64,000 bases of DNA from the NCBI GenBank assembly GCA_900542255.1, contig UQMR01000001.1:36759-100758 (forward strand). Reading direction: 5' to 3'. The translations under genes and the position numbers were made by a program. The DNA comes from an uncultured Porphyromonadaceae bacterium (lineage in GTDB: Bacteria > Bacteroidota > Bacteroidia > Bacteroidales > Barnesiellaceae_A). Below, one piece after another: positions 18,271 to 27,550 of this stretch (its first letter is position 1; each line of letters opens with the position of its first letter). A model generated the notes under the pieces. The model had not been told where the DNA came from and ran no database searches. It worked only from the letters and a program-made list of their open reading frames with translations.

Positions 18271-20073
18271 GTGCGCACTACTACTCCATATCACACGTTA
18301 TTACGGTTTTTAACAATCGCTACATTGTTGATTTTTTGTCATTTAGGCTGTTATGCGCTTACCCCTGATATAAAGCAGGAGATATTGACGAGAGCTTCTG
18401 ATTTGATAGATGACAATGAGAATAACAGTGTTGTAATGCAGCATAAGATAGATTCTATGGGCAAATTGGACAACTTGCCCGATAGTATCTTCTTTTCGTT
18501 TGTTGTAGATAATGTGGGCGAATATTTTAGGCAGCAAGGCCGGCAATCGGCTGCCGTGGAGCTCTTTTCTATGTTGGCCGGAACTTTGGAGCAAGGGAAA
18601 TGCCCTCCTGCGACACTGCTGAGATTGTATATACCCTTGGGTGCAGCATTGGAGGAGGTGGGCATGTGGAATAATGCCATGGAGTATTACCACAAGGCTC
18701 TTGCTATTGCCGAAGAGCAAGGGTTGAAGTCGAATGCGGCGAAAATCTATAATAATATTGGAGCCGCCTATTTCCGGAGCGATGTAAGCATGGCCGAGAG
18801 TTATTTTAGGAAAGCTCTTGATATAAACGAAAAAGTGGGCGATAAGAAAGAGTTGTGCCTGAATTATAATAACCTGGCAGGCGCCGCCATGAAGCAGGAC
18901 CGGTATGACGAGGCATTGGACTATATGCTTGATGCCTTGCAGCTTATCAGTAAAAGCGAGGATGCCTACTTCTATCATTTTATGCAGTGCAATATAGCGT
19001 CTCTGTATATGCTGAAAGGCGAAGATTATCTGGCTATTTCCTATCTGCAAAACGCTGTTGAGTATCACCGGCGGGAGGGTAATTTGCTCGACCTTATACA
19101 GTGTTATAATATGCTTGCCGAGGCATACGAGAAGCTGGGCAACATGAACGAAGCCTTCTATTATATAAAGCTATCGGAGAAGGAGTTGGCATCGGTTGCC
19201 AATCGGGATTTCGAGGCGAATATGAGCATCATCCTTTCCCGGTTTTACAGTCGCCGCAATAATTTTGAAAAGGCATATAGCTTGTTGCTGAGGGCTACCG
19301 AGTTGCGAGACTCGTTGACAAAGGTCAACGATATGAAGAAGATAGACAACTTGGAGCAGATATACAATAACGAGCAGAAATTGCGCGAGAATGCTCTGTT
19401 GATAAGTGAGATGCAGTTGCATAAGTTGGAGGACGACCGCCGTGTGACGGTGATTGTTATCATTATAATACTGCTCGCCCTGGTGGTAGTTTTCCTGATT
19501 GTGCGTACCCGCTTGCGGGATAAGTTACATAAAACAAAGGAGGAGTTGGCCATGCAGCAGATAGCCTTGTCGGAAAAAGAGAAGGAGCTGCAACGCATCA
19601 AAGAGCAGGAGCTGAATAAGACAATCGACCAGAAGAACCGCGAGCTGTCGAGTTATGCTCTCTCCTATACCAAGGATAATGAATTCTATGACCATATCTG
19701 CGATGAGTTGAAGCAGATTCTACTCGAAATAAATCCGCGCGATAAACTGCATAAGGAGCGCCTGCGCAAGATACTTTCGGAGTTGAAACACCATGAAGGA
19801 AGCGATAACTGGCAAGAATTTCGCCTCTACTTCGAGCAGGTACATCCGTCGTTCTATGATTCGTTGGATGAGATATCTCCCGGCATTACTCAGCGGCAAA
19901 AAAGGCTTTGCGCTCTGTTGTATATAGGCCTTTCTACCAAAGAGATTGCCTCTATCACATTCCGGGAGGTTCGCAGTGTAGAGTCGGCCCGAAACCGTTT
20001 GCGCAGAAAGCTCGGTATCCCGACCGAGGAGACGATTCATGAATTTTTGTCGAAGAGGTTGCAGGGAGAATGA
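18271..20073 (+). CDS. TPR membrane regulator with C-terminal LuxR-like HTH
   Basis: 600 residues, start codon GTG at 18271 (no in-frame ATG before residue 60 would keep the signal segment LLRFLTIATLLIFCHLGCYA). Tetratricopeptide repeats fill about residues 85-370 (for example WNNAMEYYHKALAIAEEQG and EALDYMLDALQL). One membrane segment (VTVIVIIIILLALVVVFLIV, about 391-411) is followed by a coiled coil and, at 539-584, a helix-turn-helix (ITQRQKRLCALLYIGLSTKE and following), the layout of Bacteroidota periplasmic-TPR/cytoplasmic-HTH regulators. It is divergent from the T9SS cargo operon and is a natural candidate to control it; that is inference. Confidence 0.85.
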   Translation: MRTTTPYHTLLRFLTIATLLIFCHLGCYALTPDIKQEILTRASDLIDDNENNSVVMQHKIDSMGKLDNLPDSIFFSFVVDNVGEYFRQQGRQSAAVELFSMLAGTLEQGKCPPATLLRLYIPLGAALEEVGMWNNAMEYYHKALAIAEEQGLKSNAAKIYNNIGAAYFRSDVSMAESYFRKALDINEKVGDKKELCLNYNNLAGAAMKQDRYDEALDYMLDALQLISKSEDAYFYHFMQCNIASLYMLKGEDYLAISYLQNAVEYHRREGNLLDLIQCYNMLAEAYEKLGNMNEAFYYIKLSEKELASVANRDFEANMSIILSRFYSRRNNFEKAYSLLLRATELRDSLTKVNDMKKIDNLEQIYNNEQKLRENALLISEMQLHKLEDDRRVTVIVIIIILLALVVVFLIVRTRLRDKLHKTKEELAMQQIALSEKEKELQRIKEQELNKTIDQKNRELSSYALSYTKDNEFYDHICDELKQILLEINPRDKLHKERLRKILSELKHHEGSDNWQEFRLYFEQVHPSFYDSLDEISPGITQRQKRLCALLYIGLSTKEIASITFREVRSVESARNRLRRKLGIPTEETIHEFLSKRLQGE

Positions 20074-20303
20074 ATAGACCTGTCGTAGATTGCTCTGATA
20101 TCCACTGCTCTCTACCATTGTGATTATGTGGCAGGAGTATCCCCCTTTCCCTGTTCCGGTCTGCCCTGCGCCGGGTTGTACCGGATGCTGTCTAAGGAAG
20201 AGAAGGTGGTAGGGAGTGGCATCTCTGTTTCCGCTTTTTCGTCTGTTGTAGACAAGTCATTCTCCTTTCCGGGTGCAGCCTGTTGGGGTTGCGCCGAAAC
20301 GTA

Positions 20304-20340
20304 AAAAAGCGGAGCGGCTCACAAGGCCGCTCCGCTTTTT
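20304..20340. terminator. Terminator of the TPR/OmpA-like lipoprotein gene (bidirectional)
   Basis: A perfect 15-bp stem (AAAAAGCGGAGCGGC / GCCGCTCCGCTTTTT, loop of 7) with U runs on both strands. It lies 18 bases after the minus-strand stop and can also stop transcripts from the regulator at 18271. Bases 20074-20303 show nothing else. Confidence 0.9.
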
Positions 20341-20358
20341 CGGTATATAAATGTTTAC

Positions 20359-22035
20359 TTAGATTCCGGCAACGTTATATTTGGCAAATTCCAGGTCGTT
20401 GCTTGCTTTCTCTTTCATTGTGGGGTCGAGACGGAATGACTGACGCAGGTTGGAGCGAACCATCTGTTCGTTGTTGGTGCGTGCGCCCAAAACAGCTTGC
20501 AGATAGTAGGTGGTAGCATCGGGAGCCGAAATGCCTGCGAGAGTATTGCGGGCCTTGTTGTAATCGTTCACCAAGATTTGTGCAAGAGCGGCATTGTTGC
20601 TCTTTGCTTCGCCAAAAGCTTTCACGGCAGCCTTATAGTCGCCTTTCTTGATGTAATAAACGCCTAATGCTTCGTTTACTTCGGGTACGTTACCGGCTTT
20701 GCCGAATTGGGCGGCAGCCTCGTCGTAGTTGCCCTCTTTCATGGCGATGAGGCCTTTGTTCATGTCGACCTCTGCCGATTGCGGAGCCTTTTGAGCTGCT
20801 GTGTTGAAGCATTTTTCGGCCTCGTTGTATTGTCCGGCTTTGTACATCATCATACCGAGGTTGTTATATCCACGGTAGTCTTCGGGATATATCTCAACGA
20901 CTTTGCGGTATATTTCGGTTTTAGCGGCATCGCTCTTTTCGAGTGTGGCGGCATAGAGCAACTCGTCAACATTGAGAGCCGAGGGGTTGCTGTGAGCCAG
21001 CGACGAAATCTCTTCGTCCGATTTGCCGATAACGTTGATAGAGGCCGTGATGCGCGAACGACGCAATTGCGGCAATATCTCTTCTGCCAGGTCGCTGTAT
21101 ACCGACGAGAGGTTCTTTATCTCACGCTCTCTTTGCTCGGGGTCGCTATACATTTCGAGGACGCGCAAGATGAGGTTCTTGTCTTGTATGTCGGAAGCTG
21201 CAACCAGCTCTTTGAAGCCATCCCAGTCTTGTGCTGTAAATTCGGCAGTGAGGTCGGCCTTGACGTCGTCCTTCTTCCACTGCGATTTCATGTATTTTAC
21301 AGTATTCTCCTCGCGGTTTTCGGCCAGGCGGGTGTTGAGTTCTACACCACCATCGGGCGAAGCGTAAGAAGAGATATTTACATTTTCTACTTCACGGTTT
21401 TCGGCGGTGGTAGCATCTTTGATTTGTTGGTGGAGAGTTTGCATCTCGGCCGATTTCATCTCAGAAGCCCTGATGTTGGCTTGTTGTATGAGGAATTTTA
21501 TATCGGCAGAGTAGGTCTCCTTGATGATGCGTTGGAACTTGTCGGGCGTGATGGCGGGCGTTACTTTGCCGGCATCGGCCATTTCAGATGTCGCAATTAC
21601 ACCTTCGGCAACCTTTACACGGGGAAGTTCGTATGTCTTGGAGCCTTGTTGTACGGTAAATGCGAGATAGAGCGACGATTTCTGCATCTCGGGAATGTAA
21701 GTAAAGTTGGCAGGTATCGTGACAACACCACCGGCTTTGTATTGGATGGTGGGGTCGTTGCCTTGTACTTTCTCGCCTTGGAAGGTTTGAGAGGCCGATG
21801 CTGTTTCGCCAGCGCTGTATACCAGATAGGGGGTTACGGTAACAACGGCTTTTTTATTGAAATACTTTTCGGGGAAAGTACCGGTGATAGTAGCCGATAC
21901 CATACCGCCTTTGGCTTCAAGGGGCGACGGATTTACTTTGAAATAATCGGCCGTGAGCGGAGCCATCTCCTTGTTACAGCTTACCAATGTCATTAGGCAA
22001 AGGCAAAGCAGTGAGAATGTTAACTTTTTAGTCAT
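20359..22035 (-). CDS. Lipoprotein with OmpA-like region and tetratricopeptide repeats
   Basis: 558 residues from the ATG at 22035; four codons earlier another ATG exists, but the shorter form begins directly with a lipoprotein signal (KKLTFSLLCLCLMTLVSC, lipobox cysteine). Residues about 25-150 look like two beta-sandwich segments. Residues about 215-245 hold ISSYASPDGGVELNTRLAENR, the pattern of OmpA-like peptidoglycan-associated domains. The C-terminal third is TPR (DYRGYNNLGMMMYKAGQYNE, AEVDMNKGLIAMKEGNYDE). Probably an outer-membrane lipoprotein acting as an assembly or cell-wall scaffold. A -7 type TATTTTTG is at 22110-22103 on the minus strand. Confidence 0.82.
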   Translation of the reverse strand: MTKKLTFSLLCLCLMTLVSCNKEMAPLTADYFKVNPSPLEAKGGMVSATITGTFPEKYFNKKAVVTVTPYLVYSAGETASASQTFQGEKVQGNDPTIQYKAGGVVTIPANFTYIPEMQKSSLYLAFTVQQGSKTYELPRVKVAEGVIATSEMADAGKVTPAITPDKFQRIIKETYSADIKFLIQQANIRASEMKSAEMQTLHQQIKDATTAENREVENVNISSYASPDGGVELNTRLAENREENTVKYMKSQWKKDDVKADLTAEFTAQDWDGFKELVAASDIQDKNLILRVLEMYSDPEQREREIKNLSSVYSDLAEEILPQLRRSRITASINVIGKSDEEISSLAHSNPSALNVDELLYAATLEKSDAAKTEIYRKVVEIYPEDYRGYNNLGMMMYKAGQYNEAEKCFNTAAQKAPQSAEVDMNKGLIAMKEGNYDEAAAQFGKAGNVPEVNEALGVYYIKKGDYKAAVKAFGEAKSNNAALAQILVNDYNKARNTLAGISAPDATTYYLQAVLGARTNNEQMVRSNLRQSFRLDPTMKEKASNDLEFAKYNVAGI

Positions 22036-22176
22036 AATGTTGTGCATATAAGGTTTGTAATGTTTCTTGGTTTTATCTTGCTGTAACGTACATTTTGTCG
22101 GACAAAAATATATAAAAGCTCATGGATTGAGGGGGCTGAGGTGCGTTTTTTTTCTTAATTATCTATAAACGTTAAG

Positions 22177-23100
22177 CTAAATATTGTTGTTGTACATTCT
22201 ATTGCGGGGGTGATGGCTGATAATCTCCTGACGCAAAAAGCTTTGGTCTAAATGGACGTATATCTCGGTCGTAGTGATACTTTCGTGTCCCAGCATTTGT
22301 TGTATGGCGCGCAGGTTAGCCCCGTTTTCGAGCAAATGCGTTGCAAATGAGTGACGTAGCGTATGTGGGCTCACTTTTTTGGTAATGCCGCAAGCGCAAC
22401 AGGCATCGCGGATAATGAAAAATATCATTACGCGGGAGAGGTGCTTTCCCCGGCGATTGAGGAAAAGGTAGTCCTCTTCGCCCGGTTTTATCTCTGTGCC
22501 GTTGCGGTCGGGGAGGTATAGTTTTATTTCGTGTATGGCCTCTTGTGAGATAGGGACGAGCCGTTGCTTGCCCCCTTTTCCTTCGACGCGGATATACTCC
22601 TCGTCGAAATATATTTGGGATAATTTCAGGTTTACGAGTTCCGAGACACGCAGCCCGCAGCTGTACAGAGTCTCTAAGATGGCGCGGTTGCGTTGCCCCT
22701 CGGGCGAAGTGCGGTCTATCGACTCTATCAGCTGGTCTATCTCCTCTACCGAAAGTATCTCGGGCAGGTGCCGGCCTATCTGCGGGGTCTCTATCAGTGC
22801 CGAGGGGTCGTCGGCGATGTATCCTTCGAGCCGCAGGAACTTGAAGAAAGATTTTACCCCCGAGATGATGCGGGCTTGCGACCGGGCGCCTATGCCGAGG
22901 TCTTGCAGGGTGCAGACAAAAGAGTGCAGGTGCTCGCATCTTACTTCGTCCCACGTAAGAGAAGCATCGTCGAGAAATCTTTCCAGCTTTTCCAAATCAT
23001 CGGTATAGCCGGCAATGGTATTCTCCGACAGTCCCTTTTCGAGTCGCAGATAAGCAATGTATTTTTTTCTCAAATTCTCTTTTTTCTTGGCGGTGGTCAT
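22177..23100 (-). CDS. xerD: Tyrosine recombinase XerD
   Basis: 307 residues. XerC/XerD resolve chromosome dimers at dif. The N-terminal SAM-like domain (YIAYLRLEKGLSENTIAGYT) precedes the catalytic domain with R151 (CGLRVSEL), H246 and R249 (HTLRH), H272 (LGHES) and Y281 (TTTEIYVHL); all are present. The XerD name rather than XerC rests on overall likeness and on the stand-alone setting. The ATG at 23100 is chosen because the frame's earlier ATG at 23187 lies at the promoter (-7 box 23185-23192). Confidence 0.92.
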   Translation of the reverse strand: MTTAKKKENLRKKYIAYLRLEKGLSENTIAGYTDDLEKLERFLDDASLTWDEVRCEHLHSFVCTLQDLGIGARSQARIISGVKSFFKFLRLEGYIADDPSALIETPQIGRHLPEILSVEEIDQLIESIDRTSPEGQRNRAILETLYSCGLRVSELVNLKLSQIYFDEEYIRVEGKGGKQRLVPISQEAIHEIKLYLPDRNGTEIKPGEEDYLFLNRRGKHLSRVMIFFIIRDACCACGITKKVSPHTLRHSFATHLLENGANLRAIQQMLGHESITTTEIYVHLDQSFLRQEIISHHPRNRMYNNNI

Positions 23101-23184
23101 ATAGCAGTATCCCGAAAAAACTGTAATTTTGTGCCGAATTTGCGGTCTTGTTCTTTGGCGCATTTGACGAGAAGCATCTCTCTG

Positions 23185-23216
23185 CAAAAGTAGCTAATGC
23201 GGCTTGTTTCTGCAAA
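23185..23216 (-). promoter_or_regulatory. Promoter of xerD
   Basis: Minus strand TTTG (23216-23213), 20 bases, TACTTTTG (23192-23185): an exact consensus match. Leader about 80 bases. Confidence 0.75.
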
Positions 23217-23284
23217 GATATGGTGCAGTTTTGCAGCTCTTGCGATATGGTCGCAGTCATAAGAATAACCAAACAAGAGGTGTT

Positions 23285-23707
23285 ATGGAAATACTTATTA
23301 TCAACGGCCCTAATCTCAACTTGTTGGGGCGGCGCGAGAAAAACATTTACGGTGAAAAATCGTTCGAAGAGTATTTGCCTTTGTTACAGGCGCGTTTTGC
23401 CTCGCACAACCTGCGTTATTTCCAGTCTAACAGCGAGGGTGCCATTATCGATTGCCTTCATGCCGAAGGCTTTTCGGTCGATGGTGTCGTTCTCAATGCC
23501 GGTGCATATACACACACCTCTATTGCCATAGCCGATGCCATACGGGCCATATCTGCGCCGGTCATAGAAGTACACCTCTCCAATATCCATGCGCGCGAGG
23601 AGTATAGGCGCGTCTCTATGATTGCCTCGGCGTGTCGCGGGCAGATAGCCGGTTTTGGGCTCGATTCTTACAGGCTGGCCGTAGAAGCCTTGGTCGGCGG
23701 GGAGTAA
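23285..23707 (+). CDS. aroQ: 3-dehydroquinate dehydratase, type II
   Basis: 140 residues, normal for the dodecameric type II enzyme of the shikimate pathway. The opening motif EILIINGPNLNLLGRREKNIYG, the catalytic tyrosine in that segment, NAGAYTHTSIAIADAI and EVHLSNIHAREEYR are diagnostic. The ATG at 23285 gives the conserved N-terminus; the frame extends upstream but adds nothing conserved. First gene of a run aroQ-pyk-methyltransferase-rbfA-permease; pyruvate kinase follows after 44 bases. Confidence 0.96.
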   Translation: MEILIINGPNLNLLGRREKNIYGEKSFEEYLPLLQARFASHNLRYFQSNSEGAIIDCLHAEGFSVDGVVLNAGAYTHTSIAIADAIRAISAPVIEVHLSNIHAREEYRRVSMIASACRGQIAGFGLDSYRLAVEALVGGE

Positions 23708-23751
23708 TGCGGCAAAGCATATTGACGAACATACAGGAAAAGAAATATATT

Positions 23752-25203
23752 ATGTCTAAGTACACCAAGATTGTAGCTACCATTTCCGATAATCGTTGCG
23801 ATGTCGGGTTTATAAAGAGTCTTTATGAAAACGGCATGAACGTTGTGCGTATGAACTCGGCGCATATGCAGCGTGAGGGTTTTGAGCACATCATTGCCAA
23901 TGTGCGCAAAGTGTCGAATGCCATAGGTATTTTGATGGATACCAAGGGCCCCGAGATACGCACTACTGTATTGCATGGCGATACACCCATCACCTTTGAG
24001 CCCGGGCAGCACTTGCTCATGACGGGGCGTCCCGGTACGGTGACGACAAGTCAGTGTATAGGGGTTTCTTACCCCGCCTTTGCCGAGGATATACCCGTAG
24101 GTTCACATGTCCTCATTGACGATGGAGAGCTGGAATTTTTGGTGTGCGACAAGGTAAACGACGAGCTGATGTGCGAGGCGTTGAATGCCGGCGAGTTGGG
24201 CTCCCGCAAAAGTGTCAACGTGCCCGGTGTGCGCATAAACCTTCCGTCGCTCACACAGCGCGACCGCGACAATATCCTCATCGCCATAGAAAACAACATA
24301 GATTTCATTGCCCACTCGTTTGTGCGCAGCAAGCAAGATGTACTGGATATACAGCACATCCTCGACGAACACCGTTCGCCTATCAAAATCATTGCCAAAA
24401 TTGAGAATCAGGAGGGTGTGGATAACATCGATGAGATTCTCGAAGTAGCGTATGGCGTCATGGTAGCCCGTGGCGACCTGGGTATAGAGGTGCCGCAGGA
24501 GAAGATTCCCGGTATACAGCAACTGCTGATACGCAAGTGCATACAGGCCAAAAAACCGGTAATCGTAGCCACGCAGCTGTTGCATTCTATGATAAAGAAC
24601 CCGCGGCCTACCCGCGCCGAGGTAACCGATATAGCCAATGCCATCTACAATCACACCGACGCCCTTATGCTGAGCGGCGAAACAGCCTACGGCCGTTATC
24701 CCGTAGAGTCGGTGGCAACCATGGCGCGTGTAGCCATGGAGGCCGAGCGCACCCGCCTCATAGATAGCATGGAGCTGGGAGGCGGCGGCGACGATATAAC
24801 GGCATTCCTTGCCCAGCAGGCAGTGAAGTCCTCTACCGAGTTGGGTACAAAAGCCATTATTACAGATAGCTATACGGGCCGCACGGCGCGATTCGTCGCA
24901 TCGTACCGAGGCCGCTTCCCTGTATTGGCGCTGTGCTATAACGAGCGTACCATCAGGCAGTTGTCGCTCTCTTACGGAGTCTTTGCCATGTATCAGAAGA
25001 GTACCGACACCTCGCGGCAATATCTCTTCAACGGGCTGACGCATTTGTTGGAGAAAAAATTACTGACGCGTGAAGATTTGATAGCCTATCTGGGTGGCAG
25101 TTTTGGTTCCAGTCATGGTACAACTTTCCTTGAAATCAATCATGTGGGGAAAGTTCTCGACAGTTTCGACAACTACGTGTTGCCCAATATCGAAGAGATA
25201 TAA
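23752..25203 (+). CDS. pyk: Pyruvate kinase
   Basis: 483 residues. It converts phosphoenolpyruvate and ADP to pyruvate and ATP. Seen: TKIVATISDNRCD with NGMNVVRMNSAH (N-terminal barrel), MDTKGPEIRT, IKIIAKIENQEGVDNIDEIL (catalytic Lys and metal Glu), MVARGDLGIEVP and VATQLLHSMIKNPRPTRAEVTDIANAI, and the C-terminal domain GTKAIITDSYTGRTARFVA. The usual potassium-type signature ATQML reads ATQLL here. The frame opens earlier, but the ATG at 23752 gives the conserved start. The following gene begins 2 bases after its stop. Confidence 0.97.
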   Translation: MSKYTKIVATISDNRCDVGFIKSLYENGMNVVRMNSAHMQREGFEHIIANVRKVSNAIGILMDTKGPEIRTTVLHGDTPITFEPGQHLLMTGRPGTVTTSQCIGVSYPAFAEDIPVGSHVLIDDGELEFLVCDKVNDELMCEALNAGELGSRKSVNVPGVRINLPSLTQRDRDNILIAIENNIDFIAHSFVRSKQDVLDIQHILDEHRSPIKIIAKIENQEGVDNIDEILEVAYGVMVARGDLGIEVPQEKIPGIQQLLIRKCIQAKKPVIVATQLLHSMIKNPRPTRAEVTDIANAIYNHTDALMLSGETAYGRYPVESVATMARVAMEAERTRLIDSMELGGGGDDITAFLAQQAVKSSTELGTKAIITDSYTGRTARFVASYRGRFPVLALCYNERTIRQLSLSYGVFAMYQKSTDTSRQYLFNGLTHLLEKKLLTREDLIAYLGGSFGSSHGTTFLEINHVGKVLDSFDNYVLPNIEEI

Positions 25204-25205
25204 TC

Positions 25206-25850
25206 ATGTATGATGCCATAGAGGAGTATATCTGTAAGCACATCGATGCCGAAGAGCCGTTGCTTGCCGAGCTCGACCGCGAGACACATCTCTACCATCT
25301 GCGTCCCCGTATGGTCTCGGGGCACTTGCAGGGCAGCATCTTGAAGATGTTCTGCCGCATGATACGACCCCGCAGAGTGCTCGAGCTGGGTACCTTTACC
25401 GGTTACTCGGCGTTGTGCTTTGCTGCCGGGATGGATGACGATGGCGAGGTACACACCATAGAGATAGACGATGAAATAGAGGATTTTACCCGTTCCTTCC
25501 TCTCGCGTTCGCCCTATGGCGGCAGGGTGAAACTTGTTATCGGCGATGCACTCGAAATCATACCCACGTTGACCGATGTGTATGACCTCGTTTTTATCGA
25601 TGCCAACAAGCGCGACTATCTGCGCTATTACGAAGCGGTATTGCCACGGGTGCGCCCCGGGGGCTTTATCCTGGCCGACAATACGCTGTGGGATGGCAAA
25701 GTCATTACAGAGACCAACAGCCGCGATGCACAAACAGCAGGGATAGAGCATTTTAATGATACCGTGGCACGCGATGAGCGCGTAGAGAAAATAATCCTGC
25801 CGCTGCGCGACGGGCTCACTGTTTTGTGGAAAAAACCGGCCCTCGTGTAA
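25206..25850 (+). CDS. Class I SAM-dependent O-methyltransferase (COG4122)
   Basis: 214 residues. The SAM-binding motif is VLELGTFTGYSALCFAAGM, followed by HTIEIDDEIEDFTRSF, the metal-site motif DLVFIDANKRDYLRYYE and DNTLWDGKV, as in the catechol/caffeoyl-CoA O-methyltransferase family. Substrate unknown; bacterial members often act on catechols or on tRNA hydroxyuridine (TrmR), the latter being reasonable next to rbfA but not shown. It is tightly coupled to pyk (2 bases). Confidence 0.9.
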   Translation: MYDAIEEYICKHIDAEEPLLAELDRETHLYHLRPRMVSGHLQGSILKMFCRMIRPRRVLELGTFTGYSALCFAAGMDDDGEVHTIEIDDEIEDFTRSFLSRSPYGGRVKLVIGDALEIIPTLTDVYDLVFIDANKRDYLRYYEAVLPRVRPGGFILADNTLWDGKVITETNSRDAQTAGIEHFNDTVARDERVEKIILPLRDGLTVLWKKPALV

Positions 25851-25870
25851 CCGTTGCGTTTTATTTTTGT

Positions 25871-25878
25871 TACTTTTG
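25871..25878 (+). promoter_or_regulatory. -7 box of an internal promoter before rbfA
   Basis: TACTTTTG, 25 bases before the rbfA ATG and 20 bases after the methyltransferase stop. No good -33 box. Confidence 0.55.
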
Positions 25879-25903
25879 TATAACAGCAATAGGAAAGTAT
25901 TAT

Positions 25904-26239
25904 ATGGAGACAACACGACAAAATAAGATAAGCCGTCTGCTGCAAAAGGAGCTGAGCGAGATTTTTTTGGCACAGACGCGTAAGACCCACGGGACGATAG
26001 TATCGGTGAGCATCGTGCGCATCAGTCCCGACCTGAGTATCGCCAAGGTATATTTGAGCGTATTCCCCTCTGAGAAGGCACAAGCCACCATCGAGTCTGT
26101 CAATGCGTCGGCGCGCGAGATACGTTACGAGCTGGCGCAGAAGGTGCGCTTCCAACTGCGCAAGATTCCCGAGTTGCGTTTCTATCTCGATGACTCGCTC
26201 GACTATATAGAGAAGATAGATAATCTGTTGCATCAGTAG
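25904..26239 (+). CDS. rbfA: 30S ribosome-binding factor A
   Basis: 111 residues; RbfA binds the immature 30S subunit and helps 16S rRNA 5'-end maturation. The KH-like fold is seen in NKISRLLQKELSEIFLAQ, VSVSIVRISPDLSIAKVYLSVFP and the typical ending RKIPELRFYLDDSLDYIEKIDNLL. The ATG at 25904 gives the usual length; the frame's earlier start would overlap the methyltransferase and adds unlike sequence. The downstream permease starts 9 bases after the stop. Confidence 0.95.
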   Translation: METTRQNKISRLLQKELSEIFLAQTRKTHGTIVSVSIVRISPDLSIAKVYLSVFPSEKAQATIESVNASAREIRYELAQKVRFQLRKIPELRFYLDDSLDYIEKIDNLLHQ

Positions 26240-26248
26240 GCGTGCGGC

Positions 26249-27460
26249 ATGGTTTTGTCACTGCGCATAGCGGCGCGCTATCTCTTCTCCAAGAAATCGC
26301 ATAGCGCAATCAATGTCATTTCAATCATTTCGGTGTGCGGTGTGGCTATCATTACGGCTGCGCTTATCTGTACGTTGTCGGTCTATAACGGCTTCTCCCA
26401 TCTGATAGGTTCGCTGCTCTCTGAGATTCAGCCCGATATAAAGATATTGCCGGCAGCCGGCAAGACCATAGCCGGTGATGATGCCATCTGGGACGAGATA
26501 GCTGCGTGGGACGATGTCGCCATGTTGTCGCCCGTGATTGAAGAGACGGCTCTTGCCGTCTACGACAGGCAGTTGCCGGTAGTGGTGAAGGGTATTCCCG
26601 ACAATTACGACGAGCTGACCGGCCTCGCTCATACGATAGTGACCGGCGAGTATCTGTTGCGCGACAGTATTGTCTCGTATGCCATTATAGGGGCCGGCGT
26701 AGCTGTGCGTCTCGAAGCCGGTGTAGCCTATTCGCGGCCGATAGAGTTGTATGCCCCCCATCGCCGTGGTAGAGTCAATATCGTCAATCCGGCGGCATCA
26801 TTTACGTCGCGCCGTTTTTTTGTGTCGGCGGCATTCTATTCCAATCAGGCACCCTATGACGACAATGTGGTGTATATTCCCATCGACGAGGCCCGTGTAT
26901 TGTTCGATTATCCAACGGAGGCAACAGCCATAGAGTTGCGCTGCGCAGCCGATGTGTCGGCCGAACGCCTCGTGCAGCGGCTCGAAAAGAGGCTGGGCAG
27001 CGACTATGTCGTGCAAGACCGCTATAAACAGAACGGAGAGTCGTTTCGCTGGATGCAAATCGAAAAGTGGATTACCTTCCTTATCCTCGTCTTTATCTTG
27101 CTGATAGCCGTTTTCAACATTGTGGGAGCCTTATCGATGCTCATCGTGGATAAGAAGGAGCATATAGCGACGCTGCGTAGTCTCGGGGCCGATGATAAGT
27201 TGATAGTGCGTATTTTCATGACCGAGGGGTGGCTTATCTCCATGATAGGAGCCCTGTCGGGGCTTGTTATAGGAGTGCTGCTCTGTTGGTTGCAGCAAGA
27301 GTTCGGATTGCTGCGCCTGGGCGATTCGGGCGCCTTTATTGTGGAGGCATATCCTGTGAAGTTGGAGTGGGTAGATACGCTTATGGTTACGGCCGTGGTA
27401 CTCCTGCTGGGTGCGCTCACGGCAAGTTTCCCGGCACGCATGTTGAAGCGCAAGCGGTAG
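26249..27460 (+). CDS. FtsX-like ABC transporter permease (LolC/LolE family)
   Basis: 403 residues. One N-terminal membrane segment (INVISIISVCGVAIITAALI), a periplasmic domain of about 220 residues, and three C-terminal segments (WITFLILVFILLIAVFNIVGAL, WLISMIGALSGLVIGVLLCW, TLMVTAVVLLLGAL) give the LolC/E layout; ARYLFSKKSHSAINVIS is the family opening. LolCDE releases lipoproteins from the inner membrane for transport outward. No ATPase (lolD) is adjacent. It is a good candidate for the lipoprotein-release permease in this phylum. Confidence 0.88.
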   Translation: MVLSLRIAARYLFSKKSHSAINVISIISVCGVAIITAALICTLSVYNGFSHLIGSLLSEIQPDIKILPAAGKTIAGDDAIWDEIAAWDDVAMLSPVIEETALAVYDRQLPVVVKGIPDNYDELTGLAHTIVTGEYLLRDSIVSYAIIGAGVAVRLEAGVAYSRPIELYAPHRRGRVNIVNPAASFTSRRFFVSAAFYSNQAPYDDNVVYIPIDEARVLFDYPTEATAIELRCAADVSAERLVQRLEKRLGSDYVVQDRYKQNGESFRWMQIEKWITFLILVFILLIAVFNIVGALSMLIVDKKEHIATLRSLGADDKLIVRIFMTEGWLISMIGALSGLVIGVLLCWLQQEFGLLRLGDSGAFIVEAYPVKLEWVDTLMVTAVVLLLGALTASFPARMLKRKR

Positions 27461-27492
27461 AATCATTGATTTTTGCAAAGAGTTACATAATA

Positions 27493-27533
27493 AATCCCCC
27501 GGCGGTTGTTGCATCCAAAACCGCCGGGGGATT
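27493..27533. terminator. Shared terminator between the permease and beta-galactosidase genes
   Basis: Perfect 15-bp stem (AATCCCCCGGCGGTT / AACCGCCGGGGGATT, loop of 11) lying between two convergent genes, 32 bases after the permease stop and 17 after the galactosidase stop. Tails are only partly T rich. Confidence 0.85.
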
Positions 27534-27550
27534 CTGTCAAGGCAATATCA

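Noticed and set aside
20707-21996. 429-residue plus-strand frame opposite the TPR/OmpA-like lipoprotein
   Set aside because: The minus-strand product has a lipoprotein signal, an OmpA-like motif and TPRs; the plus-strand product has nothing.
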